Origin: CAVWSM01 sp963757805
GTDB lineage: Bacteria; Actinomycetota; Actinomycetes; Jiangellales; Jiangellaceae
Assembly (NCBI GenBank): GCA_963757805.1
Contig: CAVWSM010000006.1
Span: forward strand, 806,001-870,000
DNA: 64,000 bases
Direction of reading: 5' to 3'
Shown piece after piece: positions 21,078-28,683 of this stretch (position 1 is the first letter of the stretch; every line of letters begins with the position of its first letter). A program made the translations under genes and the position numbers. The notes below the pieces were generated by a model. That model ran no database searches. It had not been told where the DNA came from and saw only the letters and a list, made by a program, of their open reading frames with translations.

Positions 21078-22667
21078 TTAGTCGGACAGGTCGACCGCTC
21101 GCGCGCTCTCCGCGCCGATCTCGCTGGCGATCTCGTCGAGCACCGCCGCCGGCACCGCCGAGTCGAGGGTCATGCCGACGAGGGCGTGGCCGCCCTGCGT
21201 GTCGCGGCTGACCTGCATCGAGGCGATGTTGACGTCGGCATCGCCCAGGATCCGACCGACGATGCCGACGATCCCAGGCCGATCGACGTAACGCAGGAAC
21301 ACCATGTGATCGGCGGGCGGCACCTCGATGTCGAAGCCGTCGACCTCGACGAGCTTCTCGACGTGCTTGGGGCCCGTGAGGGTGCCTGACACCGACACCG
21401 AACGGCCGTCATTGAGAGTGCCGCGCACCGTGATGAGGTTGCGGTAGTCAGGGCTGTCGGGACTCGTCACCAGCCGCACCTCGACACCACGATCGGCGGC
21501 GACCACCGGCGCGTTGACGTAGGACACCGGGTGCTCGACCACGTCGGTGAAGACACCCTTGAGAGCAGCAAGCTCAAGGATCTTGACGTCGTACGCGGAG
21601 ATCTCGCCGCGGACCTCCACATCGAGCTGGCCGGCAACGCCGCCCGCCAGACCGGTGAAGATGCGGCCGAGCTTCTCGGCGAGCGGGATGCCCGGGCGTA
21701 CGTCCTCGGCGATGGCGCCACCCTTGACGTTGACGGCGTCGGGCACGAGCTCGCCCGCCAGGGCCAGGCGCACCGAGCGCGCGACGGCGATGCCCGCCTT
21801 CTCCTGCGCCTCCTCCGTCGACGCGCCGAGGTGCGGCGTCACGACCACCGAGTCGAACTCGAACAGCGGCGAGTCGGTCATCGGCTCCTTGGCGAACACG
21901 TCGACGCCCGCGCCCGCGACACGGCCCTCCTTGAGTGCGTTGTAGAGCGCCTGCTCGTCGACGATGCCGCCGCGCGCCGCGTTGACGATGCGCACCGACG
22001 GCTTGACCTTGTGCAGCTCCTCGTCGCCGATCAGACCGATGGTCTCCGGCGTCTTGGGCAGGTGCACCGTGATGAAGTCACTCTCCTGGAGCAGGTCGTC
22101 GAGGGTCACCAGCCGTACGCCCATCTGCGCGGCGCGGGCAGCGGCGACGTACGGGTCGAAGGCGATCACCCGCATGCCGAAAGCGGACAGCCGCTGCGCC
22201 ACGAGGACGCCGATGCGGCCGAGGCCGACGACACCCACCGTCTTCTCGTAGAGCTCGACGCCACCGAACTTGCTGCGCTTCCACTCGCCCTGCTTGAGCG
22301 CGGCGTTAGCCGGCGGGATGTTGCGCGCGGTGGCGATGAGCAGACCGACGGCCAGCTCGGCGGCGCTCACGATGTTGGACGTCGGCGCGTTGACGACCAT
22401 GACACCCGCGAGAGTCGCCGCCTTCACGTCGACGTTGTCGAGGCCGACCCCAGCCCGGGCGATGACCTTGAGCCGCTTGGCGGCCGCCAGCGCCTCGGCA
22501 TCGACCTTGGTGGCGCTGCGCACGAGGATGGCGTCCACATCCACGATCGCGGAGAGCAGCTGCTCACGGTCGGCGCCGTCGGTCTGACGGATCTCGAAGT
22601 CGGGTCCGAGTGCCTCGACCGTCGCGGGCGAGAGCTCTTCAGCAATGAGGACGACGGGCTTGCTCAC
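21078..22667 (-). CDS. serA: D-3-phosphoglycerate dehydrogenase
   Basis: The 529-residue NAD-dependent enzyme catalyses the first step of serine synthesis. The catalytic and NAD domain shows ATKVDAEALAAAKRLKVIARAG, VGLGRIGVLVAQRL (Rossmann loop, about residue 150), VNAARGGIVDEQAL and VVTPHLGASTEEAQEKAG with the catalytic His. An intervening allosteric substrate-binding domain (about 315-450) and a C-terminal ACT domain (about 455-525; MVFLRYVDRPGIVGIVGRIL) make it the long actinobacterial type, feedback-controlled by serine. It starts with GTG; a 36-codon frame ends over this start codon. Confidence 0.96.
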   Translation of the reverse strand: MSKPVVLIAEELSPATVEALGPDFEIRQTDGADREQLLSAIVDVDAILVRSATKVDAEALAAAKRLKVIARAGVGLDNVDVKAATLAGVMVVNAPTSNIVSAAELAVGLLIATARNIPPANAALKQGEWKRSKFGGVELYEKTVGVVGLGRIGVLVAQRLSAFGMRVIAFDPYVAAARAAQMGVRLVTLDDLLQESDFITVHLPKTPETIGLIGDEELHKVKPSVRIVNAARGGIVDEQALYNALKEGRVAGAGVDVFAKEPMTDSPLFEFDSVVVTPHLGASTEEAQEKAGIAVARSVRLALAGELVPDAVNVKGGAIAEDVRPGIPLAEKLGRIFTGLAGGVAGQLDVEVRGEISAYDVKILELAALKGVFTDVVEHPVSYVNAPVVAADRGVEVRLVTSPDSPDYRNLITVRGTLNDGRSVSVSGTLTGPKHVEKLVEVDGFDIEVPPADHMVFLRYVDRPGIVGIVGRILGDADVNIASMQVSRDTQGGHALVGMTLDSAVPAAVLDEIASEIGAESARAVDLSD

Positions 22668-22809
22668 AGGACTACCTCGCGGTGGGCTGGTGGGAGCGTC
22701 TCCCCGGTCGGGCGGCGGCTGGCCGCCTCCAGCACCGCGCTGTGCACCGGGTCCGAGTCGAGTGTAGCCGTCATGTTACGTCCGGCTGTCGCATCCGCGG
22801 CAGCCCAGG

Positions 22810-23617
22810 TCAGCGGGGCGCCCAGAGCTCGTGAAAGTGGTGTACGGGGCCTGCGCCCGACCCGATCTGCAGCTCCGCGCCGGCCTGCAACGCGCCCGTC
22901 AGGTAGTCCTTCGCCGCCACGACCGCGGGTCGGACCTCGTCACCGAGGGTCAGCCGGGCAGCAATTGCCGACGACAGGGTGCAGCCGGTGCCGTGGGTGT
23001 TGGCCGTACGAACGCGCGGTGCGGGCAGGCGCAGCACACCGTCCTTGTCGACCAGCACATCCACCGACTCAGGCCCGTCGAGATGGCCACCCTTGACGAG
23101 CACCGCCTGCGCTCCAGTGGAACGCAGCGCCGCGCCGGCGGCGGCCATCGCCTCCTCGTCGGCCGGCGCCGGTCCGCCGGCAAGGGCGGCCGCCTCCGGC
23201 AGGTTGGGCGTCACGACCGTCGCGATCGGGAGGAGCAGGTCGCGGATCGCCTCGACCGTGCCTTCGTCGACGAGCCGGTCACCCGGAGGTCGCGACCATG
23301 ACCGGGTCGACCACGAGGTTGAGGACCTGGTGGCGCCCGAGCACGTCGACCACCGCAGCGACGACGTCGGCCGACCAGAGCATGCCGGTCTTCACCGCGC
23401 GTACGTCGAGATCGTCGAGCACGGCCTCGAGCTGGTCGGCGACGAAGTCGGCGGGCACCCCGTGCACGCCACGCACGCCCTGGGTGTTCTGGGCGGTCAG
23501 CGCGGTGACCACCGCCCCGCCATAGACACCCAGTGCGCTGAACGTCTTGAGATCGGCCTGGATCCCGGCGCCGCCGGACGGGTCGCTGCCGGCGACGCTG
23601 AGTGCGGTCGGGGTCAT
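22810..23617 (-). CDS. thiD: Hydroxymethylpyrimidine/phosphomethylpyrimidine kinase, frameshifted
   Basis: The N-terminal part (MTPTALSVAGSDPSGGAGIQ, with the following TFSALGVYGG, TAQNTQGV, VKTGMLWS and VVDPVMVATSG) and the C-terminal part (VVTPNLPEAAALAGG, VLVKGGHL, TANTHGTGCTLSSAIAARL) are both canonical ThiD but lie in different frames. The break is at about 23282-23284, where one extra G in a GGG run turns ATSGDRLVDEG into a stop. ThiD makes HMP-PP for thiamin synthesis. The gene starts inside the thiE stop codon (ATGA) in a TPP-riboswitch operon. A consensus error is more likely than inactivation because the rest is well kept. Confidence 0.85.
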
Positions 23618-24282
23618 CGGCGTGCTCCTTTCCGTCTGGCGAGCGCCTCGTCGACGGCGGTACGCAGCCGGCGCGCCGCCTGTTCGGGGTCGGAGTCGGC
23701 GAGGATCGCCGACACGACCGCGACACCGGCGGCCCCAGCGGTGACAGCCTCGGCGGCTCGGCCGGCGTCGACGCCGCCGATCGCGACCACCGGCAGCCGG
23801 GTCAGTCGCGTCATCTCCCGCAGCCCTTCTAGCCCCAGTGGAGCCGCGGTGTCGGTCTTGGTCGGCGTGCCCCAGACCGGGCTTGCCGCGAGGTACGTAC
23901 ACGAGCCGAGCTGGGGGTCGTCGAGCTGGTCCAGGCTCTCGACCGACCAGCCGACCACGGCCGCGGGGCCGAGCTCCTCCCTGGCCTTGGACGGTGGCGC
24001 GTCGCTGGTGCCCACATGGACCCCGGCCGCACCGACCGCGGCTGTGACTGCGACGTCGTCGTTGACCACGAGCGGGACGCCCGCGGGTTCGAGCACGGTC
24101 AACAGCTCACGGGCGGTCTGCTCCAGCTGCTCCGAGGAGACGCGCTTGTCGCGCAGCTGGACGAGCGTGACGCCGCCGCGTACGGCCGCCGCCACGACGT
24201 CGGTGATGGGCCGCCCGCCGATGAGGTCAGGGTCGGTGACGAGGTACAGCCGAAGGTCGAGCCCAAAGGCGTGTCGCGTCAC
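23614..24282 (-). CDS. thiE: Thiamine-phosphate synthase
   Basis: The 222-residue TIM-barrel enzyme joins HMP-PP and thiazole phosphate to thiamin phosphate. Conserved segments are LYLVTDPDLIGG, GGVTLVQLRDKRVSS, VPLVVNDDVAVTAAVGAAGVHVG, SCTYLAASPVWGTPTKTD and VVAIGGVDAGRAAEAVTAGAAGVAVVSAI in the usual order. It overlaps thiM and thiD by four bases on each side, so the three genes are translationally coupled. Confidence 0.95.
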   Translation of the reverse strand: MTRHAFGLDLRLYLVTDPDLIGGRPITDVVAAAVRGGVTLVQLRDKRVSSEQLEQTARELLTVLEPAGVPLVVNDDVAVTAAVGAAGVHVGTSDAPPSKAREELGPAAVVGWSVESLDQLDDPQLGSCTYLAASPVWGTPTKTDTAAPLGLEGLREMTRLTRLPVVAIGGVDAGRAAEAVTAGAAGVAVVSAILADSDPEQAARRLRTAVDEALARRKGARR

Positions 24283-25073
24283 GACACTCGTACTCCAGCA
24301 CTGACGGCCGCCTCGTCGAGGCCGTACAGCTCATCCATCAGCCGCAACCGGAGCGTGCCCGGTCCCGGCGCGTCGGCGGCCGCCCGCTGCCCGGCCAGCC
24401 CGAACACGGCCAGGGCCGCAGCTGTCGCCAGCAGCGTGTCGTCGTCGATCGCCGCGAACGCAGCCACCAGCGCACTCGCCGCGCAACCGAGGGCAGTCAC
24501 CTTGGCCATCATCGGGTCACCGCCCTCGACACGCAGGCTGGTCGTCCCGTCGCTCACCAGGTCGATCGCACCGGTCACTGCAACCACTCCACCAGTGGCG
24601 CCCGCGATCGCCGTTGCCGCCTCAAACGCATCGTGAACATCGGCGGTCGAGTCGACGCCCTTGCCACCGAACGTCGCCCCGGCGAGGGCGAGTGCCTCGC
24701 TCGCGTTGCACCGTACGATCGACGGCCGCAGGCCGAGCAGCTCGGCGGCGACCTTGGTGCGGTAGGGCGTCGCGCCGACCCCGACCGGGTCGAGCACCCA
24801 CGGGATGCCGCGCTGTGTGGCTACCTCGATCGACGCGCGCATGCCTTCGACCCAGGTGGGCGAAAGGGTGCCGATGTTGATGACCAGCGCCGACGAGATG
24901 CCGGTGAAGTCGGCCGCTTCCTCTGGGGCGTGCACCATTGCCGGCGACGCCCCCGCGGCGAGCAGCACGTTGGCGGACACGTCCATCGCGACGTAGTTGG
25001 TGATGTTCTGGACGAGTGGGCCTTGCGCGCGTACGGCTTCGTACGCGGCCCAAACCTCGGCGCTCGTAACCAT
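24279..25073 (-). CDS. thiM: Hydroxyethylthiazole kinase
   Basis: The 264-residue ribokinase-like enzyme phosphorylates the thiazole alcohol in thiamin salvage. QNITNYVAMDVSANVLLAAGASPAMVHAPEE near residue 22, WVLDPVGVGATPYR near 105, IVRCNASEALALAG and the anion-hole region MMAKVTALGCAASALVAAF are intact. It is first in the thiM-thiE-thiD operon and lies directly behind the TPP riboswitch. Confidence 0.95.
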   Translation of the reverse strand: MVTSAEVWAAYEAVRAQGPLVQNITNYVAMDVSANVLLAAGASPAMVHAPEEAADFTGISSALVINIGTLSPTWVEGMRASIEVATQRGIPWVLDPVGVGATPYRTKVAAELLGLRPSIVRCNASEALALAGATFGGKGVDSTADVHDAFEAATAIAGATGGVVAVTGAIDLVSDGTTSLRVEGGDPMMAKVTALGCAASALVAAFAAIDDDTLLATAAALAVFGLAGQRAAADAPGPGTLRLRLMDELYGLDEAAVSAGVRVS

Positions 25074-25130
25074 GCGAACTCCCTCCGACGGGAGCCCGTC
25101 GGTCGCTCACCTGCGGCCTTGCGACCGTGC

Positions 25131-25206
25131 GGCTCCCTGCGCCGGCATGACCCGGATCAGGTTCGGCGGGTGTGATCTCAGCCCGTTTCGGGGCACCCCG
25201 GCCGTC
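25131..25206 (-). promoter_or_regulatory. TPP riboswitch (THI element) upstream of thiM
   Basis: Read on the minus strand, the conserved THI core is present: GGGGTGCCCCG, then GGGCTGAGATCACACCCG, GAACCTGATCCGGGTCATGCC and GGCGCAGGGA. The CTGAGA and CCTGATC..GGT..TGCCGGCGCAGGGA elements are diagnostic. TPP binding is expected to shut the thi genes off; a CCGACGGGAGCCCGTCGG hairpin at 25085-25102 between riboswitch and start may be part of the expression platform. Confidence 0.95.
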
Positions 25207-25314
25207 ATTGGTTTCCGGCCTGACAGTACCCGACGGCTGTCGATTCGAGCCTGGCCCGTGCGACATGGTCGTGAGAGGCTGCCGATCGGGTAGCCGCGAG
25301 CACGAGGAGTCATC

Positions 25315-25653
25315 GTGAAGTACGCGCTGTTGCTGTACGGGCCGCCCGACGACTGGGCCAACCGGACCGAAGAGGAACGGGCCAAGGACATGGAGGCGCA
25401 CGGGGCATTCTCTGACCTGCTCCGCTCCCGTGACGCGATCCGCGGTGGCGAGGAGCTGGCACTCCCCAACACGGCGACGACGATCCGCAAGAACGGCAGC
25501 TCGGTGAGCACTACCGACGGGCCGTTCACGGAGACCCGCGAGCAGCTCGGGGGGTTCTACCTGGTGGAGGCCAAGGACCTCGACGAGGCGCTGGAGTTTG
25601 CCCACGCGGTTCCCGAGGACATCGTCGAAGTCAGGCCGATCGTGGAGATGTGA
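25315..25653 (+). CDS. YCII/DGPF-domain protein
   Basis: The 112-residue protein has the YCII-related fold (MKYALLLYGPPDDW, then GGFYLVEAKDLDEALEFAHAVP) with the eponymous DGPF motif in STTDGPFTETREQLGG near residue 65. DGPF proteins are typically encoded next to ECF42 sigma factors, as here, where the next gene starts inside this stop codon. The GTG start is preceded by ACGAGGAG. Its catalytic role is unknown. Confidence 0.9.
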   Translation: MKYALLLYGPPDDWANRTEEERAKDMEAHGAFSDLLRSRDAIRGGEELALPNTATTIRKNGSSVSTTDGPFTETREQLGGFYLVEAKDLDEALEFAHAVPEDIVEVRPIVEM

Positions 25654-26927
25654 GCACCGACGTCTCTCACTCCGGTGAGTCCTCCGAGCCGCTCGAGCAG
25701 GCGCACCGCGAGCACTGGGTGCGCCTGCTGGCGTTGCTCGCCGTCGAGCTGCGCAGCTTGGACGCGGCAGAGGATGCGCTTGCCGACGCGTTCGCGGAAG
25801 CGGCGGGCAGCTGGCCACGCGCTGGTGCTCCGCGCAACCCGGCCGGCTGGCTCCTGACCGCCGCGCGACGGCGCGCGATCGACCGGTCGCGACGCGCAGC
25901 CACGATCGAGCGCCGGCTGCCACTGCTCGTGGTCGATGCTCGCGCAACGGAGATTCCGGGACCCGGCGAGGATGGCGATGACCTCGTGAGCACGGTGCAG
26001 GACGAGCGGCTGCGGCTGGTGTTCACGGCCTGCCATCCTGCGCTCGGCGCGGAAGCGCAGGTTGCTCTGACGCTGCGTTACGTCGCTGGGCTACGCACCC
26101 CCGAGGTGGCGCGACTGTTGCTCGTCCAGGAGCCCACGATGGCGGCCCGGTTGACGCGGGCGAAGCACAAGATCGCTCAGGCAGGCATCCCCTACCGCGT
26201 ACCCAGCGACGCCGAGCTTCCCGACCGGCTGGAGGCGGTGCTGGCGGTGATCTACCTGCTCTTCACCGAGGGCTACGCGGCGTCCGAGGGCGACCGGCTG
26301 CTGCGCGATGAACTGGCTGGTGAGGCGATCCGGCTCGCCCGGTTGCTCGTCGACCTCATGCCCGACGAGCCAGAGGTGCACGCGCTGCTGGGGTTGCTGC
26401 TGCTGCAGCACGCCCGGCGTTCGGCGCGGGTCGACGAGGTCGGCGGGCTCGTACTGCTGCCCGCGCAGGATCGCTCGCGGTGGGACGTCGCCGAGATCGC
26501 CGAGGGGCTCGAGATCGTGCGGGGACTCACTCGGCGCGTGGACGAGCCTGGACCGTACCTGTTGCAGGCGCAGATCGCCGCCCTGCATGCGGATGCAGTG
26601 TCCGCTGAGGCGACCGACTGGCCGCTGATCGCGGAGCGCTACGAACGGCTCGAGTCGCTGACTGGGTCGGCAGTCGTACGGCTGAACCGGGCGGTCGCCG
26701 TCGCTGAGGCGTACGGCGCCGAGCAAGGGCTCGAGCTACTGGATGGGCTGGACGAGTCGCTGCGCGGCTATGCCCTGCTGCCGGCAACCCGCGCCGAGCT
26801 GTTGCGCAGAGTCGGCCGGTCGGTCGAGGCGGCGACTGCGTACGACCGCGCCATCGAGCTCACTGCCAACGATGTCGAGCGGCGGTTCCTCGTGGGGCGG
26901 CGCGAGTCGCTGGGGGCGCCGGAATGA
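25650..26927 (+). CDS. ECF42-group RNA polymerase sigma factor
   Basis: The 425-residue protein has sigma region 2 (VRLLALLAVELRSLDAAEDALADAF, PAGWLLTAARRRAIDRSRR) and region 4 (ACHPALGAEAQVALTLRYVAGLRTPEVARLLLVQEPTMAARLTRAK). A long C-terminal extension of about 220 residues with TPR-like helices follows (VIYLLFTEGYAASEGD, VARLLVDLMPDEPEVHALLGLLLLQ). This is the ECF42 architecture, which has no cognate anti-sigma and uses the C-terminal part for activity. It overlaps the DGPF gene by four bases. Its TGA stop is the TGA inside the GGAATGA end of a palindromic repeat. Confidence 0.9.
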   Translation: MSTDVSHSGESSEPLEQAHREHWVRLLALLAVELRSLDAAEDALADAFAEAAGSWPRAGAPRNPAGWLLTAARRRAIDRSRRAATIERRLPLLVVDARATEIPGPGEDGDDLVSTVQDERLRLVFTACHPALGAEAQVALTLRYVAGLRTPEVARLLLVQEPTMAARLTRAKHKIAQAGIPYRVPSDAELPDRLEAVLAVIYLLFTEGYAASEGDRLLRDELAGEAIRLARLLVDLMPDEPEVHALLGLLLLQHARRSARVDEVGGLVLLPAQDRSRWDVAEIAEGLEIVRGLTRRVDEPGPYLLQAQIAALHADAVSAEATDWPLIAERYERLESLTGSAVVRLNRAVAVAEAYGAEQGLELLDGLDESLRGYALLPATRAELLRRVGRSVEAATAYDRAIELTANDVERRFLVGRRESLGAPE

Positions 26928-27010
26928 CCACGTCCAGCAGGTCTCACCCCGCCCTGACAGGCCTTAAGCCCTGTCAGTGCGGGGTATCTCCTGCTGGACG
27001 TGGTCATTCC
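26921..27010. repeat. Palindromic intergenic repeat, family A copy 2 (most complete)
   Basis: A nearly perfect 90-base inverted repeat: outer arms GGAATGACCACGTCCAGCAG and its complement, then CCCCGC/GCGGGG, then an inner CTGACAGG/CCCTGTCAG hairpin. It lies between convergent genes, begins on the sigma-factor stop codon and ends 12 bases from the ilvC stop. RNA from either strand would form a very long cruciform-type hairpin. Confidence 0.85.
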
Positions 27011-27022
27011 CAGGCGGGCTGA

Positions 27023-28050
27023 TCAGCGCGCGGCGGTGCCCTCCACGTAGTCGTCGTCTGCGGGCTTGATCCAGCTCATGAGCTTGCGCAGCTCGCGCCC
27101 GGTGGCCTCGATGGGGTGCGCCTCGCCCTCGGCGCGGTACTGCTTGAACTTCGGCGCACCGGCGTCCTGGTCAGCAATGAACTCGGCGGCCCAGGTGCCG
27201 TCCTGGATCGCGGTCAGCGCGTCGCGCATCCGCTGCTTGACCGACTCGTCGATGATCTTGGGGCCGGTCGTGTAGTCGCCGTACTCCGCCGTGTCGGAGA
27301 CCGACCAGCGCTGCTTGGCGATGCCGCCCTCGTACATCAGGTCGACGATGAGCTTGAGCTCGTGCAGCACCTCGAAGTAGGCAATCTCCGGCTGGTAGCC
27401 GGCCTCGGTCATCACCTCGAAGCCGCTCTGGACGAGCCGCGACACGCCACCACAGAGAACCGTCTGCTCGCCGAACAGGTCGGTCTCGGTCTCTTCGGTG
27501 AAGGTGGTCTTGATGCCGCCGGCGCGCAGGCCGCCGATGGCCTTGGCGTACGACAGCACAAGCGGCCAGGCCGCCCGGACGCGTCCTGCTCGACCGCCAC
27601 GAGCACGGGCACCCCCCGGCCCTCCGTGTACTCGCGCCGGACCAGGTGACCCGGTCCCTTGGGCGCGACCATCGCGACGTCGACACCGGCCGGAGGCTTG
27701 ATGTAGCCGAACCGGATGTTGAAGCCGTGCCCGAAGAACAGCGCGTCGCCGTCCTGCAGGTTGGGCTCGATCTCGTTCTTGTACAGGTCACGCTGCGCGG
27801 GGTCCGGCGCCAAAATCATGATCACGTCGGACTCCGCGGCCGCCGCAGCCGGCGTCACGACGCGCAGGCCCTCGGCCTCCGCCTTGGCGCGGCTCCGCGA
27901 TCCCTCCGGCAGGCCGACGCGCACGTCGACGCCGGAGTCGCGCAGCGACAGCGCGTGGGCGTGGCCCTGGCTGCCGTAGCCGATGACCGCGACCACGCGC
28001 CCCTGGATCACCGAGAGGTCGGCGTCGTTGTCGTAGAACAGTTCTGCCAC
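27023..28050 (-). CDS. ilvC: Ketol-acid reductoisomerase, frameshifted
   Basis: Class I KARI converts acetolactate or acetohydroxybutyrate to the dihydroxy acids with Mg and NADPH. The N-terminal half shows MAELFYDNDADLSVIQGR, VAVIGYGSQGHAHALSLRDSG, VIMILAPDPAQ, HGFNIRFG and VAMVAPKGPGHLVRREY. The C-terminal half (LSYAKAIGGLRAGGIKTTF, FGEQTVLCGG, EAGYQPEIAYFEVLHELKLIVDLMYEGG) is in another frame. The break is at about 27571-27574, where a G appears lost from SGRAWPLVLSYAKA. GTG start with AAGGAG nine bases upstream. An error in the consensus is likely, since this enzyme is needed for all three BCAA. Confidence 0.93.
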
Positions 28051-28076
28051 GAGGGCTGTCTCCTTGTCATTGTCTG

Positions 28077-28128
28077 GTGATCATGAAGGATGCTCCGTGC
28101 CCGAGCACGGGCGATCCTTCATGATCAC
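28077..28128. repeat. Palindromic repeat with TGATCATG ends, copy B1
   Basis: GTGATCATGAAGGAT and ATCCTTCATGATCAC flank GCTCCGTGC-CCGA-GCACGGGCG, forming an almost uninterrupted stem. It lies in the ilvN-ilvC spacer, so it could tune ilvC levels relative to ilvBN by partial termination or RNA end protection. Confidence 0.75.
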
Positions 28129-28148
28129 GGGTTGGGCTGGAGCGGGCG

Positions 28149-28679
28149 TCAGGCGGACTTGTCGAGCGACTTGAAAGCCCGGTCGGTCATCGACCTCGAA
28201 CCGCGTGCGACTGCAACCATGCCGGACTGCACAAGCTCGCGGACGCCGTACGGCTCCAGGACGCGCAGCAGCGCCTCCAGCTTGTCCGACGACCCGGTGG
28301 CCTCGATCGTGACCGCGTCCGGCGCAACGTCGACCACATGAGCGCGGAACAGCTGCACGGTCTCCAGGATGTGCGAGCGGGTCTCGGCGTCGGCCTTGAC
28401 CTTGACCAGGAGCAGCTCGCGCTGCACCGATGTCGCCGGGTCGAGCTCGACGATCTTGATTATGTTCACCAGCTTGTTCAGCTGCTTGGTCACCTGCTCA
28501 AGCGGGCGCTCGTCGACGTTGACGACGATCGTCATGCGGCTGACCGCGGGGTGTTCGGTCGGCCCGACAGCAAGCGAGTCGATGTTGAACCCGCGGCGGG
28601 CGAACAACACGGCCACGCGCGCCAGGACACCCGGCTTGTTCTCGACCAGGACCGACAACGTATGCGTGCTTTGGCTCAT
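28149..28679 (-). CDS. ilvN: Acetolactate synthase small (regulatory) subunit
   Basis: The 176-residue protein has an N-terminal ACT domain (THTLSVLVENKPGVLARVAVLFARRGFNIDSLAVG, residues 4-40) that binds valine for feedback inhibition. The conserved second domain follows (ELLLVKVKADAETRSHILETVQLFRAHVVDV and DKLEALLRVLEPYGVRELVQSGMVAVARG). The ATG at 28679 starts 4 bases after the ilvB stop; an earlier in-frame ATG lies inside ilvB. Confidence 0.95.
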   Translation of the reverse strand: MSQSTHTLSVLVENKPGVLARVAVLFARRGFNIDSLAVGPTEHPAVSRMTIVVNVDERPLEQVTKQLNKLVNIIKIVELDPATSVQRELLLVKVKADAETRSHILETVQLFRAHVVDVAPDAVTIEATGSSDKLEALLRVLEPYGVRELVQSGMVAVARGSRSMTDRAFKSLDKSA

Positions 28680-28683
28680 GTGG

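Noticed and set aside
22664..22774. 36-codon frame ending over the serA GTG start (GTGA overlap).
   Set aside because: Its ATG lies within or beside promoter-like sequence (TAACAT, TACACT), it has no ribosome binding site and no recognisable features; the overlap could be chance.
22810..23617. Calling thiD (and likewise ilvC, ilvD, gatB, ligA, etfB) pseudogenes.
   Set aside because: Each has a single one-base shift with otherwise intact family sequence, several are essential, and the pattern is uniform, which fits consensus error.
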